Source: Phascolomyces articulosus (Eukaryota > Mucoromycota > Mucoromycetes > Mucorales > Lichtheimiaceae). Taken from it: DNA of 64,000 nucleotides. The stretch covers positions 744,001-808,000 of the forward strand of contig JAIXMP010000018.1 of NCBI GenBank assembly GCA_025677815.1. Direction: 5' to 3'. Shown in pieces: positions 22,740 to 33,128 of this stretch. The notes under the pieces are model-generated. The model saw only the letters and a list, made by a program, of their open reading frames with translations. It searched no databases and was not told where the DNA came from. The translations under genes were made by a program, and so were the position numbers. The stretch's first letter is position 1. The number at the start of each line of letters is the position of its first letter.

Positions 22740-25075
22740 TCGTGGATATGAATGATAATATATTCTTTTTAAATGTGTGTTCGATATTCTGTATATGGTC
22801 GAATATTTCATATGGTGACTTTTCAGTATGGCTATCCAAGAGTTTCTTTAGTTGTTCTTCCATAAAGTTATCGCGACTGTCATTCCAGATAGAGTTCTAA
22901 TATTCATCAGCACCTTAGAAAAAAAATATCCAAAAAATATTCGAGATAAATTCAAATTTGGAGTATTTTGCACATATAAACGTTTGAATATATTTTGAAT
23001 ATATCCTGAATTTTTTTTTTCTAAAGTGCAGAGTTATACTTGGAAAATTGGATTGGTTAGTAGGATTGCTCTTTAGATCCAGATGATATGTCTGTGAGTT
23101 GGTGAATTGTTCAAACAACACAATGTTACACTTGCCAAGTCTTGTCTTTAGATACATACCGGCAATTACTCTACAAGCTTTAGAAAATACTTCATGTATC
23201 TCCTGCTTAGTCTTGTCGGGAGGTGGTGGCTCGTATCCACTATTAAAACGTAATATAAATTTGACCATCGCAGATGAATTTGATACACCAAACTAAAAGA
23301 GCAATTTGACGTGCAGAAATTCGATCATATCCATATAAAGGTTTATCATCAGGGAACACGTCCAATCAATTTATCATAATCGGTATATTTGGCAATCCAG
23401 TGTGCTTCTGTAAGTCTGTCAACCACTTCATCCAATGTCACAGTATCTTCGATATATTTTATAGTATGCTGAATCAGATCTTACGTTTAAACCCCCTTCT
23501 TTTAATGCATCGTGCAAACGATTCCACCTTGTACCTTGTGCTCGTTTCTTTTTTGCTATAGAAATAATTATAAAGTTATTATAATAATGTAAGTTTGGAT
23601 ATATTTCTAATATAAACGTAAATAAAAATTTATATGATGTATGCATACGTAATATCGCTTTCTTCCTTTTTTTTTTCTTCTCTTTTTCCCTCTCTCGCTT
23701 TTTTCTTCTCGAGAATAACCTCCCCTAGTTTTTCCTCGCTTTTGTGAATCTTTAACGCCAAGCCAAGCAGATCTATCCTGCGGAACATGTGGCTGTTTAC
23801 GTGTAATATCTGGATTATAACAGGATCGAATAGTGTTTGTTGACTGAATAACTTTTATTTGATACAAATTATAACGACTATTTATATGTTTTGTTAACTA
23901 TGCTAACCTTTGGCCCATACTAATAATATGTGGATAATGTAACAATATGGCGCTTAATGATCTTAATTGAATTTAGGAGAGCGCCGTAAGGATGACTTGG
24001 CGATTGCGGATGTGGGCTAATAGTTTTTGGTTTTGATGGCGTGCGTGAAGTAGACTTGATGGCGCATGGCTGAGTTACTATTTTGCTTACATTACAGTCA
24101 TCTTCCCAATTTTTTTTTGGCTACAGCTGTAAGCGCTATTTTATTTTTATCCAGCTGTGTTTTGGTTAGAGCATATAATTGTAAACCAACAGTCTGACTG
24201 ACCCTTTCTTCTACATCTTGTTCTTGTAATTTTAATGTGTATCCGAGATCATCCAAATCCATTTTATTTCTCTCTAATTCAGCTTAATCCATGGCGATCA
24301 ACCCTTCCATCTCAAAGTCTTCATTAGTGTTTCCAGGGTCATCGACGTCCAAATCTTCTTTCGAAAGTTCATAATCAGATAACTCTTTCGTATTGTCTGA
24401 GCCTTCAATCTTTTGTAGAGCTTCTAAAAAGTTTTGGTCATCTACATCCACAAATATCATCATCATCACCAACCGTTTGTTTCAGAACTTGTTTTCCTTT
24501 TTTGGAAGATGATTATGTTGTTCCTCATCAACATTTTGTTTCATAAGTTTCTTTCTTATTGCTCCATTCGATCCGGGGTGTCTGGTTTTGGTCTGAAAAG
24601 CCAAAAAACGACCCCTGGTTGGAGATTACTCGTTGAGTTATGACCAAAAACGTGTTTCCGGTAGTAGTTTACTACCAGGCTAGGTACCCAAAATTTTCAA
24701 AAACTACCAACTTTTTTTATGGCTTCGTTCGATCCGGAGTGTCTGATTTTGGTCTGAAAAGTCGAAAAATGACCCCTGGTTGGAGATTCGTTACCGAGTT
24801 ACTTTTTTTTTTTTTTTGAAGAAGTTGATTGTTCCAGTTGCTGTTCTGATTGTTGTTGGTTTTCATATTGATTCAGAAACATTAATATATTTTGGTCATC
24901 CAAACCTGAAAACTCATCATCTACATTCATTGGTTCTTGTAATTCAAAATCGAATAAAGGCAGTTTGGTTCGTTAACATTAACAAAATCCGTTGAATTTT
25001 GTAACAATGCTAAATCTGATGAAGGGGCTGTGGGTGTGCGTGGTGTTGGCACTAATGATACAGTGTCAATGTTTT
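22740..25075 (-). pseudogene. Broken multi-exon hypothetical gene
   Basis: I do not recognise the family. Minus-strand coding pieces appear in one order: an acidic, Gln-rich N-terminal part near 25060-24820 with a frame change (TPRTPTAPSSDLALLQ to LPLFDFELQEPMNVDDEF), a related acidic block at 24472-24284 (DDQNFLEALQKIEG), a basic segment near 23830-23700 (RKQPHVPQDRSAWLGV), then 23560-23480 (RAQGTRWNRLHDALKEGG), 23460-23350 (TLDEVVDRLTEAHWIAKYTD), 23345-23260 (PDDKPLYGYDRISARQIALL), 23268-22990 (PDKTKQEIHEVFSKACRVIA) and 22895-22740. Consecutive blocks need frame changes without good splice sites, for example a one-base shift at the VP/DD junction near 23360, so the copy looks inactive. It lies between repeat copies A and C. 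Confidence 0.55.
24566..24802. repeat. Imperfect tandem repeat, 160 bp period
   Basis: About 75 bp starting TTCGATCCGG and including GACCCCTGGTTGGAGATT occurs at 24566-24642 and again at 24726-24802 with a handful of substitutions. Between them lies a short perfect hairpin, GGTAGTA-GTT-TACTACC at 24660-24676. The unit interrupts the broken gene, separating its two acidic blocks. It looks like a small dispersed element, but only these two units are in the window. Confidence 0.75.
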
Positions 25076-25859
25076 TTTTTTTTTTTTTGTAAAAATTGAT
25101 ACATTTAGAACAATTAAATATAATTTAGTTGAGAATCATTTATTTTACATGATTGAAACAACTTAAACTATCTACACACAAATGTATATGTATAAAACAA
25201 GAAAACACTATGTACCTTTTTTCGACATTACATTTGTTTAAAAAAAAAAGAAAGGTGTTGAAGTGATGTAACGGAAGCTACTACTGACAATGATAATAAT
25301 AAGTCACAAATGAATCATGTTATACTAATCATATCAATAATAATAGTCACCACCCTATATCACCACCCCTTTTCATATATAATATCATCCATTATGATAA
25401 ATAAAACAGCAGTTCAATATTATCATTACTATATATACAGCCGTAAATGCGACTATAAATATCTTTGTTCAAATAATGACTTCATTTCATAAGGTTAATA
25501 CGATGGATAAACTACCAAATCCTGTTAATCATATAATAAAACGTACTTATTCTTGAAATGTCAGAAAGATTATGTTTTGAAAAATATAACTACTACAATT
25601 ATGTATAACATGCAATACAGTAATAAACCTCAGAATCTACCTATATCTATATAGAAATCGAGTGTTTAAAAATCCATTGCCCTTTTCTGCTCTCTAGAGC
25701 ATTCCCAATCGTGTAACTATCCTGCCTCTTAATAACTGGGTCTGGACATCGAAAATAATTTAGAAACAAGAGAGCTTCTTCAATCATGTCTCTATTTCAG
25801 AGACCCATTCACCTCTAAGTTTCTGAGTTGTTCCTATTTTTTATATATTTTAATGAAAT
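25076..25859. other. AT-rich spacer in accessory island
   Basis: I see no supported gene here. The sequence has poly-T near 25072-25088, where the broken gene's upstream end fades out, and AT-rich DNA up to the small ORF at 25860. Confidence 0.45.
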
Positions 25860-26313
25860 ATGTCTACTGTAGCTGAACACTTACAATTGTGTAATGATGA
25901 TGATGAATTCCAAACTAGTATACTCAGAAGAAAACGTTTCTTTCAAATGATTGAAGAAAATGAAACTGAAACTCAAACTCACAAAGGATCAGTTTATACG
26001 TTGAAGGTCATATTCGCGCATGGCCGATTATTTTGATCACGAATGTGTTTAATATAATGATGGCTTTACAGATAAATGATTTATTCTTTTCTATAGCTTC
26101 CTATTATATATCCTTCTCAAGAACTAAGAGAGGTTTATAAGAACATGGATCCATTCTTGGGTTTTGTATTGCCGACTGAAGCCACGCTGTGCACGGGTAA
26201 GTTATTAGTTCCTTTGTATTCTAAATAGATATTATATATTAAATATTTCTCCTTATTTTTTAGGTGGGCGGCAGCTGTGCAAACACTCATGAGTCGGAGT
26301 GTAAACAAATGTT
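25860..26313 (+). pseudogene. Gene fragment containing repeat copy C
   Basis: An ATG at 25860 opens a 58-codon frame (MSTVAEHLQLCNDDDEFQTS...). It is followed by intron-like sequence and a second coding-like piece (SQELREVYKNMDPFLGFVLP) ending at a GTAAGT donor, then a TTTTTTAG acceptor near 26262 and a short terminal exon. The second piece and its intron, 26071-26313, are homologous in inverted orientation to the left end of repeat copies A and B. In those copies an in-frame stop replaces the same reading frame. The joining of the first and second pieces lacks a clear canonical donor, so I call this a gene fragment of unknown function. Confidence 0.4.
26071..26313 (-). repeat. Repeat copy C: diverged inverted fragment
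   Basis: This segment matches the reverse complement of about 21430-21690 (copy A) and 34742-35000 (copy B), at clearly lower identity than A has to B. It keeps the intron-like block with GTAAGTTATTAG donor and TTAG acceptor. It shows that part of the long repeat is older than the A/B duplication and once contained a spliced coding segment. Confidence 0.8.
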
Positions 26314-26865
26314 GCCTTGAAAAATTCACAAATCGATAGGATGCATAAAAGACCAATCCAGAAGAGGCATACTCTGTATTCTAATACCATTCCAAGTGGT
26401 AATATTATGTGGGTTATAATCACCTTTCTTTTAATAATCAAGTTACCGTGTATGAATTAAATGGTTGCATAACAAATCTCATAAGTCTGTATAATAAAGA
26501 AGGATCTATATCACTTTTACCAAATAGCAACGATACAGAGATTTTTCAAGCGTAACATAGAAAAAACCTCTTCAGCTTATAGGAAAGGAATTAACACTCA
26601 GCGCTAATTCCAGAGCGCAGCCGGGTCGGTTGCCCATAGTAGCAGACGGCGTTCCGAATCATTGAACCTCCTTTTCTCTTCGTGTGTCTGAAAGGTATTG
26701 TATATTATTAGAGACAAGATAAAATAGAAGCACCCCATCATCGACCGAAAACGACATCATAACGAACATCGTGAAACGAGAAAAAAAAAGATGGATGGAT
26801 CAATAGAATCAATGGATGGATGGATAGAATATTAAATAGGATGAGTTATATTTTAGGAAACCGAA
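26314..26865. promoter_or_regulatory. Upstream region of RPL29
   Basis: This spacer holds a GC-richer patch near 26605-26660 and a GGATGGAT-type repeat near 26791-26832 just before the RPL29 start. No gene is supported. It presumably contains the RPL29 promoter, since the coding start follows at 26866. Confidence 0.45.
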
Positions 26866-27325
26866 ATGGCCAAGTCCAAGAACCACACCAACCACAACCA
26901 AAGTAAGAATTGGACATTTTTATTATACACATCACCCTCTCTATTTCAATCCCAACAAGAAAAAAATATTGGGTTACGAGTGATAGAAAACCAACTTTTT
27001 TTTCGAAACGTTTTCATTAACATGAATTTCCTTCATTATTATTTCTTTGCCTAAATAGACAGCAAGGCTCACCGTAACGGTATTAAGAAGCCCAAGCAAC
27101 AACGTTACCCCTCGCTCAAGGGTGTATGTATCAATATTTATTATCTATTTTATATATAGACTGGAAGAAAGAAAATGTGGATGGGATAGCATTAAATTGG
27201 ACATTTTGAATTAATGACAATGTATATTTATAATGTAGGTTGATGCCAAGTTCTTGCGCAACCAACGTTTCGCTAAGAAGGGTACCCAAAAGGCTTTGGT
27301 TGCCGCCAAGGCAGGAAAGGCCTAA
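26866..27325 (+). CDS. RPL29: 60S ribosomal protein eL29
   Basis: Exons 26866-26902, 27059-27123 and 27239-27325 give 62 aa, starting MAKSKNHTNHNQNSKAHRNG and continuing IKKPKQQRYPSLKGVD, with a C-terminal KALVAAKAGKA. This is the full eL29 family pattern and length (59 aa in yeast). The protein is a small basic component of the large ribosomal subunit near the subunit interface. Introns are phase 1 and phase 0, GT-AG. Codons are strongly biased (GCC, AAG, CGT, GGT), as expected of a highly expressed gene, and match the 1-168 fragment. Confidence 0.96.
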
Positions 27326-27689
27326 ATTATGTTTTTTTTTCTACAATAAAAAACACGAACCTCAATGTTGAAAAAGCACCTCAACAACAAACCAAAAAAA
27401 ATTATACAATATGGATGAATGTGTTTTATATTATATTATAAATATGAGTGATAAGTGAACTGGCATTTGTCGGGAGTTTTGTCATGTATTTAGAGTTGGG
27501 GCAGTTTGTATGTGAATGTATTTATGAGACAAGAAGAGAGAGAGAGAGCACAATGTTATTTTCGTTTTAGATTAATTAAGAAAGAAATATAAACTATTTT
27601 TTTTAAGTTGATAGTGTAATAATGCAAAAATAGAAAAATAGATTATGGGATTTTTGCCTCGCAGAGGAATAATGTTTTTTAATTACTAC

Positions 27690-27741
<52 letters not shown>

Positions 27742-27748
27742 TAATTAA
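27326..27748. other. Convergent 3' flanks with ATT microsatellite
   Basis: This is the region between the RPL29 stop and the VTS1 stop. The main feature is a long (ATT)n tract at about 27687-27738 running into (TTAA)n to about 27752. No gene is supported. Confidence 0.6.
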
Positions 27749-27752
27749 TTAA
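27687..27752. repeat. (ATT)n microsatellite followed by (TTAA)n
   Basis: An uninterrupted run of about 17 ATT units is followed by four TTAA units. It ends at the modelled stop codon of VTS1, so length variation would alter the terminal exon's 3' flank. Confidence 0.9.
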
Positions 27753-30001
27753 TACTTGATATTCTACATATAAAATAAAGAGAAGGTTAGAAAGATAAAT
27801 ATCAAGAACGTACCTAATCATCACTGACCATAATTAGTAAACTTACATTTGCATCACAATGAGCTTGAACAGTTTCAAAAATTCTGAGCATCTTATTTCG
27901 AGCGCCGAGCGCAGCGACACCCTTGGCTTCCAATTCATCATTAGATAATTTAATCATGTCTTGCCATTTCATTGTTTCGAAAATATGATTGTATTTATGC
28001 AATCGTAACATTCTTAACCAAGCAGGAACATCTAACAGAGATAGAACATGAGTCAGGCGAATGGATGATGGTTAGTTGTTCAGTAAAAAAATTGGGTTTC
28101 GCTTTTTAGCTTCATTTTCCTAATCCAAATAAATCAACCTGGAACATATTTACCTTCTAATAACTCCATATTTACCATTTCAGACGACTTTTTATTGCTG
28201 TTATTATTATTTTCTTTGGGCGTTCTACTTCCAGAAGAGGAAGGAGCGGGTGACTTGCCTTGATTGGCCCCATGGCGTTTATAACCATTGCGATCCATTG
28301 AAACATTGGAAGCTTCACTATGATCACTTAAGTAGTCATGATCATCCAATGATGAGACACCTGTTGCATCGGTAGGATTCAAAAATTGGCCATAATGTTT
28401 TTCCATACCCGGGGGCACCAAATGATGCTGTTGCTGATGTTGTGAACGGGGACGTCCTGCTGAATTGAAAGGTGCTGATGCAGAAACAGAAGGAACTGGA
28501 GAACGGGAAGATGTAGTGTCAAAACTAGACAAGACCAAATTGGCAGAATCCACCGCTGTTGTATTACGTTCATCGGATTCAGGAACCGTGCCAGGTATAT
28601 TACTACTATTGCGACCTGCGCGATGCGATGCGGAAGATTGAGATACATGGTGATGATGATGATGGTGCGAAGCAGGGTGATGACGACTCCATTCATCTCT
28701 TGGAGAAACATCAGCAAATTGAACCGCTGAAGGGACACCCCATCCTCCTGTGGTGCTTGCACGCTTTTTATTTTCTTCATCAAAGGAAGGTAATGCCCAC
28801 ATGGATACATCAGCCGATTTTGGCCGCTCTGCGGCCATACTGAGCCTATTACCGCCACCTAGAGAAGAGCGCGATGGAGGAGGTTGTAACCAATTACTAC
28901 TATTCCCTGCTGTAACTGCAGCAGCAGCTGCACTGGAACCAGCGGATGGAAATAAAAGTGAAGAATCGCCTTCAATCACCGATCGGGGCCTGCTCCGGTT
29001 AGCAAATAGGCTACTTCGGGTCGTTGGTGTACGAGGGATCGGGGCCCGCCCAAAGTCATCGATTATGCTACCTGTACCAGCACTGCCACCTACACTTGCA
29101 CCTGTTGTTCCATTGAGATTTAACACGGAACTACTATTACTTCCCATGGGTCCAAACAATCGACTATAATCTTCAGTATCCCCTAATGCAAAAGAATGTC
29201 GATTATCCACAGTACGTCTATCATTGCCAGCACTCGGTGGTCGACGAATCGTTGCAGCCGCTCGTAAACGTTGATTTGCTTCCATTTCCATTTTCGCAAC
29301 AGCGCCCGCCAATTGTGATTGCATATCTATTGTATGAATAATAAATTTTAATATTTAATTAACACTTAAAAAAATCCCAGTAAGGCTTCATATATAATAT
29401 ATATAAAAAGAGTTTATATTCCTCTTTTTGGTAGAAATAAAATAATAACCTTGTTCTGGATTGGCAGGTGTCAAAAATGAGTGCAGCGAGTCACGTTTCG
29501 TCAATTGTTGTAATATACTGATAAAAAATCGTATTTGAACTTGAGACGAATGCTGTAAAAGTGTATACACTGTTGCTGTACGTTCTGTTTCGGATAAAAA
29601 TCGAAACCATTGATCAACATGTTGTAATTCTTCTTTGAAATTCTACCGGTACAAAAAAAAAAGATTATTAGGAAAAAAGAAATAAAAAAAAAAAGATGCA
29701 ATTTTATTTTAGAAAAAGAAAAAAGCTTACTTGATCTAAATTGACAGAGGTCATTTCTTCGAGGTTTCGTTCATAATGTTGTAAATCTTCTCGCCAACCA
29801 TTCCCTTGTTCAGCTATTTTTAAGTTTAAAAATAAATTGAATAAGTTATACTTCTTCTTTTTAAGCATAAGAAAGAAAGAAAGAAAGAAAAAGCCTTTCT
29901 TATCAACATGGACAAAAAGCATAGATTTAAAAAAACTTACAATCTGTAGCATGATTTCCGCGATTAAATATTTCAGATCGAGGTCGAGCTGATGGGATCA
30001 T
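27749..30001 (-). CDS. VTS1: RNA-binding SAM-domain protein Vts1/Smaug-like
   Basis: The six-exon model is 30001-29941, 29813-29731, 29642-29450, 29326-28154, 28031-27847 and 27763-27749, giving 569 aa. The N-terminal region has the Vts1-type helical module (LQHVDQWFRFLSETERTATV, LLQHSSQVQIRFFISILQQL). The middle is a long Ser/Pro/His-rich disordered segment. The C-terminus is a SAM domain (DVPAWLRMLRLHKYNHIFE, then LSNDELEAKGVAALGARNKM) with the LRLHKY and KGVAALGARNK residues that contact the RNA hairpin. Vts1/Smaug bind CNGG stem-loops and recruit the Ccr4-Not deadenylase to trigger mRNA decay in the cytoplasm. Uncertain points: the exon 3 donor is GTTATT, and the last exon encodes only NIKY. 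Without the final intron the protein would end VSLLIMVSDD at 27814. The CTAAC branch site in that intron favours splicing. Confidence 0.87.
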
Positions 30002-30836
30002 ATGTGGGTTTGAAAAATAAAAAAAAAAAATATAAGGAGAAAAAAAATAAAACGGAAGAAGTGTAAGTTGCAGTGTTGAGTGAAAAAGAGAAGAAAAAAA
30101 GGCCTGCAGCAAAAAAAAAGGATTTATGTGTAGCAGTATATATAAATGTTACAAAAGCGAACGAACCAACATAAACTAACCAACCAATGACAAGAGAAAA
30201 GGTCGGTTTGTTAAAGCTAAACACGATCTGGTTCTCAAAATACGGTAACTCTGCTTCATCCTTCCCTTCTTTTTCTTTGTGTATCATGGAGCACGAGTAA
30301 CAACAACAAAAAAAGTTTATATTTTTAATCTGATTCTCTCTTTCATTTTCTTTCATTCTTCTCTACTTCTTGACCATGAATACAATAATAATAATTGATT
30401 ACTGTATGCAAGTATATATCCATGGTAAAAAAGAAGTGAAATATGTAACATTCATTGAACCATGATAAAAAGTTTCAGATTTTTTATACGTTTAAAATTT
30501 GGTTTTTATTTAAAGTCTCCGTTGAACACATCGTCCTTGTCGGACTTTTTTGTTCGAGACAGATATTAAGAGAAAAAAGTGGATGAAAACCCTGCGCTCG
30601 TAAGCAGGGAAAAAGGTAAGAGGGAAAGGTTAAAGGGTATGTCATATAAAATATGAAGGGGTTACAGTGACTCTGTTTATAGAAAGTAAGTGACATAAAG
30701 TAGTAACTGTATCTAACTAAGCAATGAGAGTACACTAGGGAAAAAGGAAATGGGGAAGAAAGAAAGGTAATAAAATAAAATAAAAAAAAAATAAAAGGGA
30801 AGAAAAGTAGTTATAAAGGGAGTATAAATAGTAAAC
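30002..30836. other. Upstream region of VTS1 and start of second island
   Basis: No supported gene. The part next to 30001 is homopolymer-rich promoter-like DNA. From about 30480 the sequence belongs to the flank downstream of the LINE fragment on the minus strand. Confidence 0.45.
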
Positions 30837-31778
30837 TTACTCTGCTTCAGAGGGAGGAGGAGGAGTGATCCATTTTACCAAAATCTGACCGGGAAAGTCA
30901 TCGTAGTATTGTTGGAGGTTGCTGCCGGGGTGTTGGTATGCATCAAGTTCTGCGAGTATTTTACACACAATTGGCCATTTGCTGCTTAAGTGTTGGATCC
31001 TGCGTAGTGAGGTTGGTTTCGATTTTGGGAGCTGATTTAGGATGTGTGAGAGAGGATCTTCATGGTATGATGGTAACTGTAGACGATGGTGCATGCGTAG
31101 ACAATGTATAGCATGTTTCTTTGTAAGTATTTGTGAGGGGCATCTTGGACAAGGTTTGGGTCTTCCACCTGGAAGCCAACCAAGCCTCCATCTGATACAG
31201 CGGCTTCTTTCCTTGTTTGTCATTGGGATCCACATTATTGGATCGACACCCAATTTCGGGAGACAGGCACATAATAGTTTTGCACCAGTCGGTGCAGAAC
31301 GTATATTTTCGAAATTGTCAACTAAGTATTGGCGGATAATTGTCTTAAGCATTGTTCCAGAGATATCATTGTATGGTTGTGGGAGAAGGTTTACAATATC
31401 TGATTTATTGCAAAGTTTGCTCCAGTAACTTCTTTTTTGTGCTTCGAGTCCCGGTAGTAATTGTGTTAGGAGTGCATCATCAGGTAAAAATTGTGCTCTG
31501 TATACAAATTTGACTTGCAATGTTGCTATTCGTTCTGACATACTTGGTAATTTAGTGAGATGGCGCATGATTTTTGTTTCAGATTTAGAATGCGCACCAT
31601 AAATCATACGAATGCATTGGTTTTGAGCTTTTTCAATATTAGCTAGTTGTGGTGCGGTAAAGATTAATATGGCCAGTCCATACTCGAGTTTAGGCCTTAT
31701 AAATTGTGCATAGAGCTGACTGGATAGTATTCTAGAGAAGCCAGAAGGGCTGAGGCCAATATTGTTTAGAACTCGCAA
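30837..31778 (-). mobile_element. 5'-truncated LINE-type retrotransposon ORF (post-RT region)
   Basis: An open frame of 313 codons corresponds to the region downstream of the polymerase palm in non-LTR retrotransposon ORF2 proteins. The pieces are a thumb-like segment (RPKLEYGLAILIFTAPQLAN, IEKAQNQCIRMIYGAHSKS) and a C-terminal Cys/His motif (KPCPRCPSQ...KHAIHCLRMHH). The RVLNNIGLSPSGFSRILSSQ start is in mid-domain, with a stop just upstream at about 31786, so the palm and endonuclease domains are missing. This fits 5' truncation during insertion. The frame itself is intact, suggesting a fairly recent event. No clear poly(A) tail or target duplication was found. Confidence 0.8.
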
Positions 31779-33048
31779 GATTTTTTATACAGGATTTTCA
31801 CTAATGGCTGGCGCATCTTATTTTTCAACTTGGCGTCGCACCAATTTCGATTTGGCGATGGGGGTAGTTTAACTTGGCACATTGAATTTTCTCTTAGCAT
31901 GACTCGAATTTCGATTTAGCATTCGATGAATTTTAATAATTTAACATGTATTTGTTTAATCCAACAGTTCTTGACTAAGATATTATTACAAAAGTAAATA
32001 AAAAAATATAGCTACAACATTGGTTCCTCCATGATACATTGTGGAAAAAAGGTTTTCGAGTGTTGAATCCACCCCTAACAATCGCTTGGAGTACGATAAT
32101 TACATGAGTTGGATTGATGATGCGTAAAAGCACCCAGTTCATTTATAACAAATCAATCAAAATGTCCATTTTTCTTTTCTTTTTTTCTTCCCTTTGGATT
32201 TGCCGACATACTATCAAACTTTTTTCTTTTTCTTTTTCAAAAGATATAATGAAGCAAAGTGATTGCTTTAAGTGGTTACTTGTAAATAATGACATGCTAA
32301 AATGATGGAACTGCTTTTATTGTGAAGTATCATAGAAGAAAAAATAATAATAATAAAGCAGGAGTAAGCATAAAAACAAATAAGGATGTGCGAGCTGTGC
32401 TGTATGGTTGTGAGGTGGAGATGGGTAAGAAGGATGATAAAAAGTGTATGTTAAAAATATAGGAAGTTATTACAAGAGTAAAGTTGACAAGAGGTTAATT
32501 ATAATGACGCAGCGGTCAACATTGTATACCTACAGTTGGATTCGGTTGGACAATGTGAGGAAGCGCGAGAAATATAGTATAAGTAGAAAATGTATGGGTC
32601 GTGTTATATGATGATAAAACGGTATGGGGTCTTGATCTACAAGATCCCTCTTCTTATATACAATGAAATATAGGGGATAGTTAACGTCTATACTAATAAC
32701 TAAAATATCTAATCTTTCTTATATTTTTATTTACAACCATGCGGTTCAGTTATCCGTTCATTCACGACGTCATATATCTGTGGTATCCGTGGATATGTTG
32801 ATCCTTGACAGTATAGGTTTGTTACATCGTCGTAATGGTATGCACCATTACATTAATATTGATAAGGATAAAATATACATGGTTGAGTAAGATTATTGAT
32901 CACTTTGGGTATTTGTGGATTGGCTTTTTTCTAGACGACAAGATTCGCTTACATATTGGTGGCGAATGGGCTCTCGTTTCTTTTTTCGTAGAAAACATAA
33001 TTCGGCGTTTTTTATTAACATATGCTATATTGTTATATTAGTAGTGTG
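31779..33048. other. Intergenic region in accessory island
   Basis: No supported gene. Near 31830-31920 a short phrase (AATTTCGATTTGGC / AATTTCGATTTAGC) occurs twice. Several coding-like frames between 32380 and 33050 are broken by stops. The sequence looks like decayed mobile DNA, but I cannot assign it. Confidence 0.4.
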
Positions 33049-33128
33049 TTATAATACAGAAAAATCATATTCATTGCAAAACAAAAGAATGTCTATTCCT
33101 GTGGCAGTAGCATGATAGAGCATATGTA

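Noticed and set aside
24660..24676. Hairpin as a possible transcription terminator
   Set aside because: Eukaryotic context and location inside a repeated element; it is reported only as part of that element.
32380..33050. Possible transposase-like plus-strand fragments
   Set aside because: Frames are short, interrupted and without a recognisable catalytic motif.
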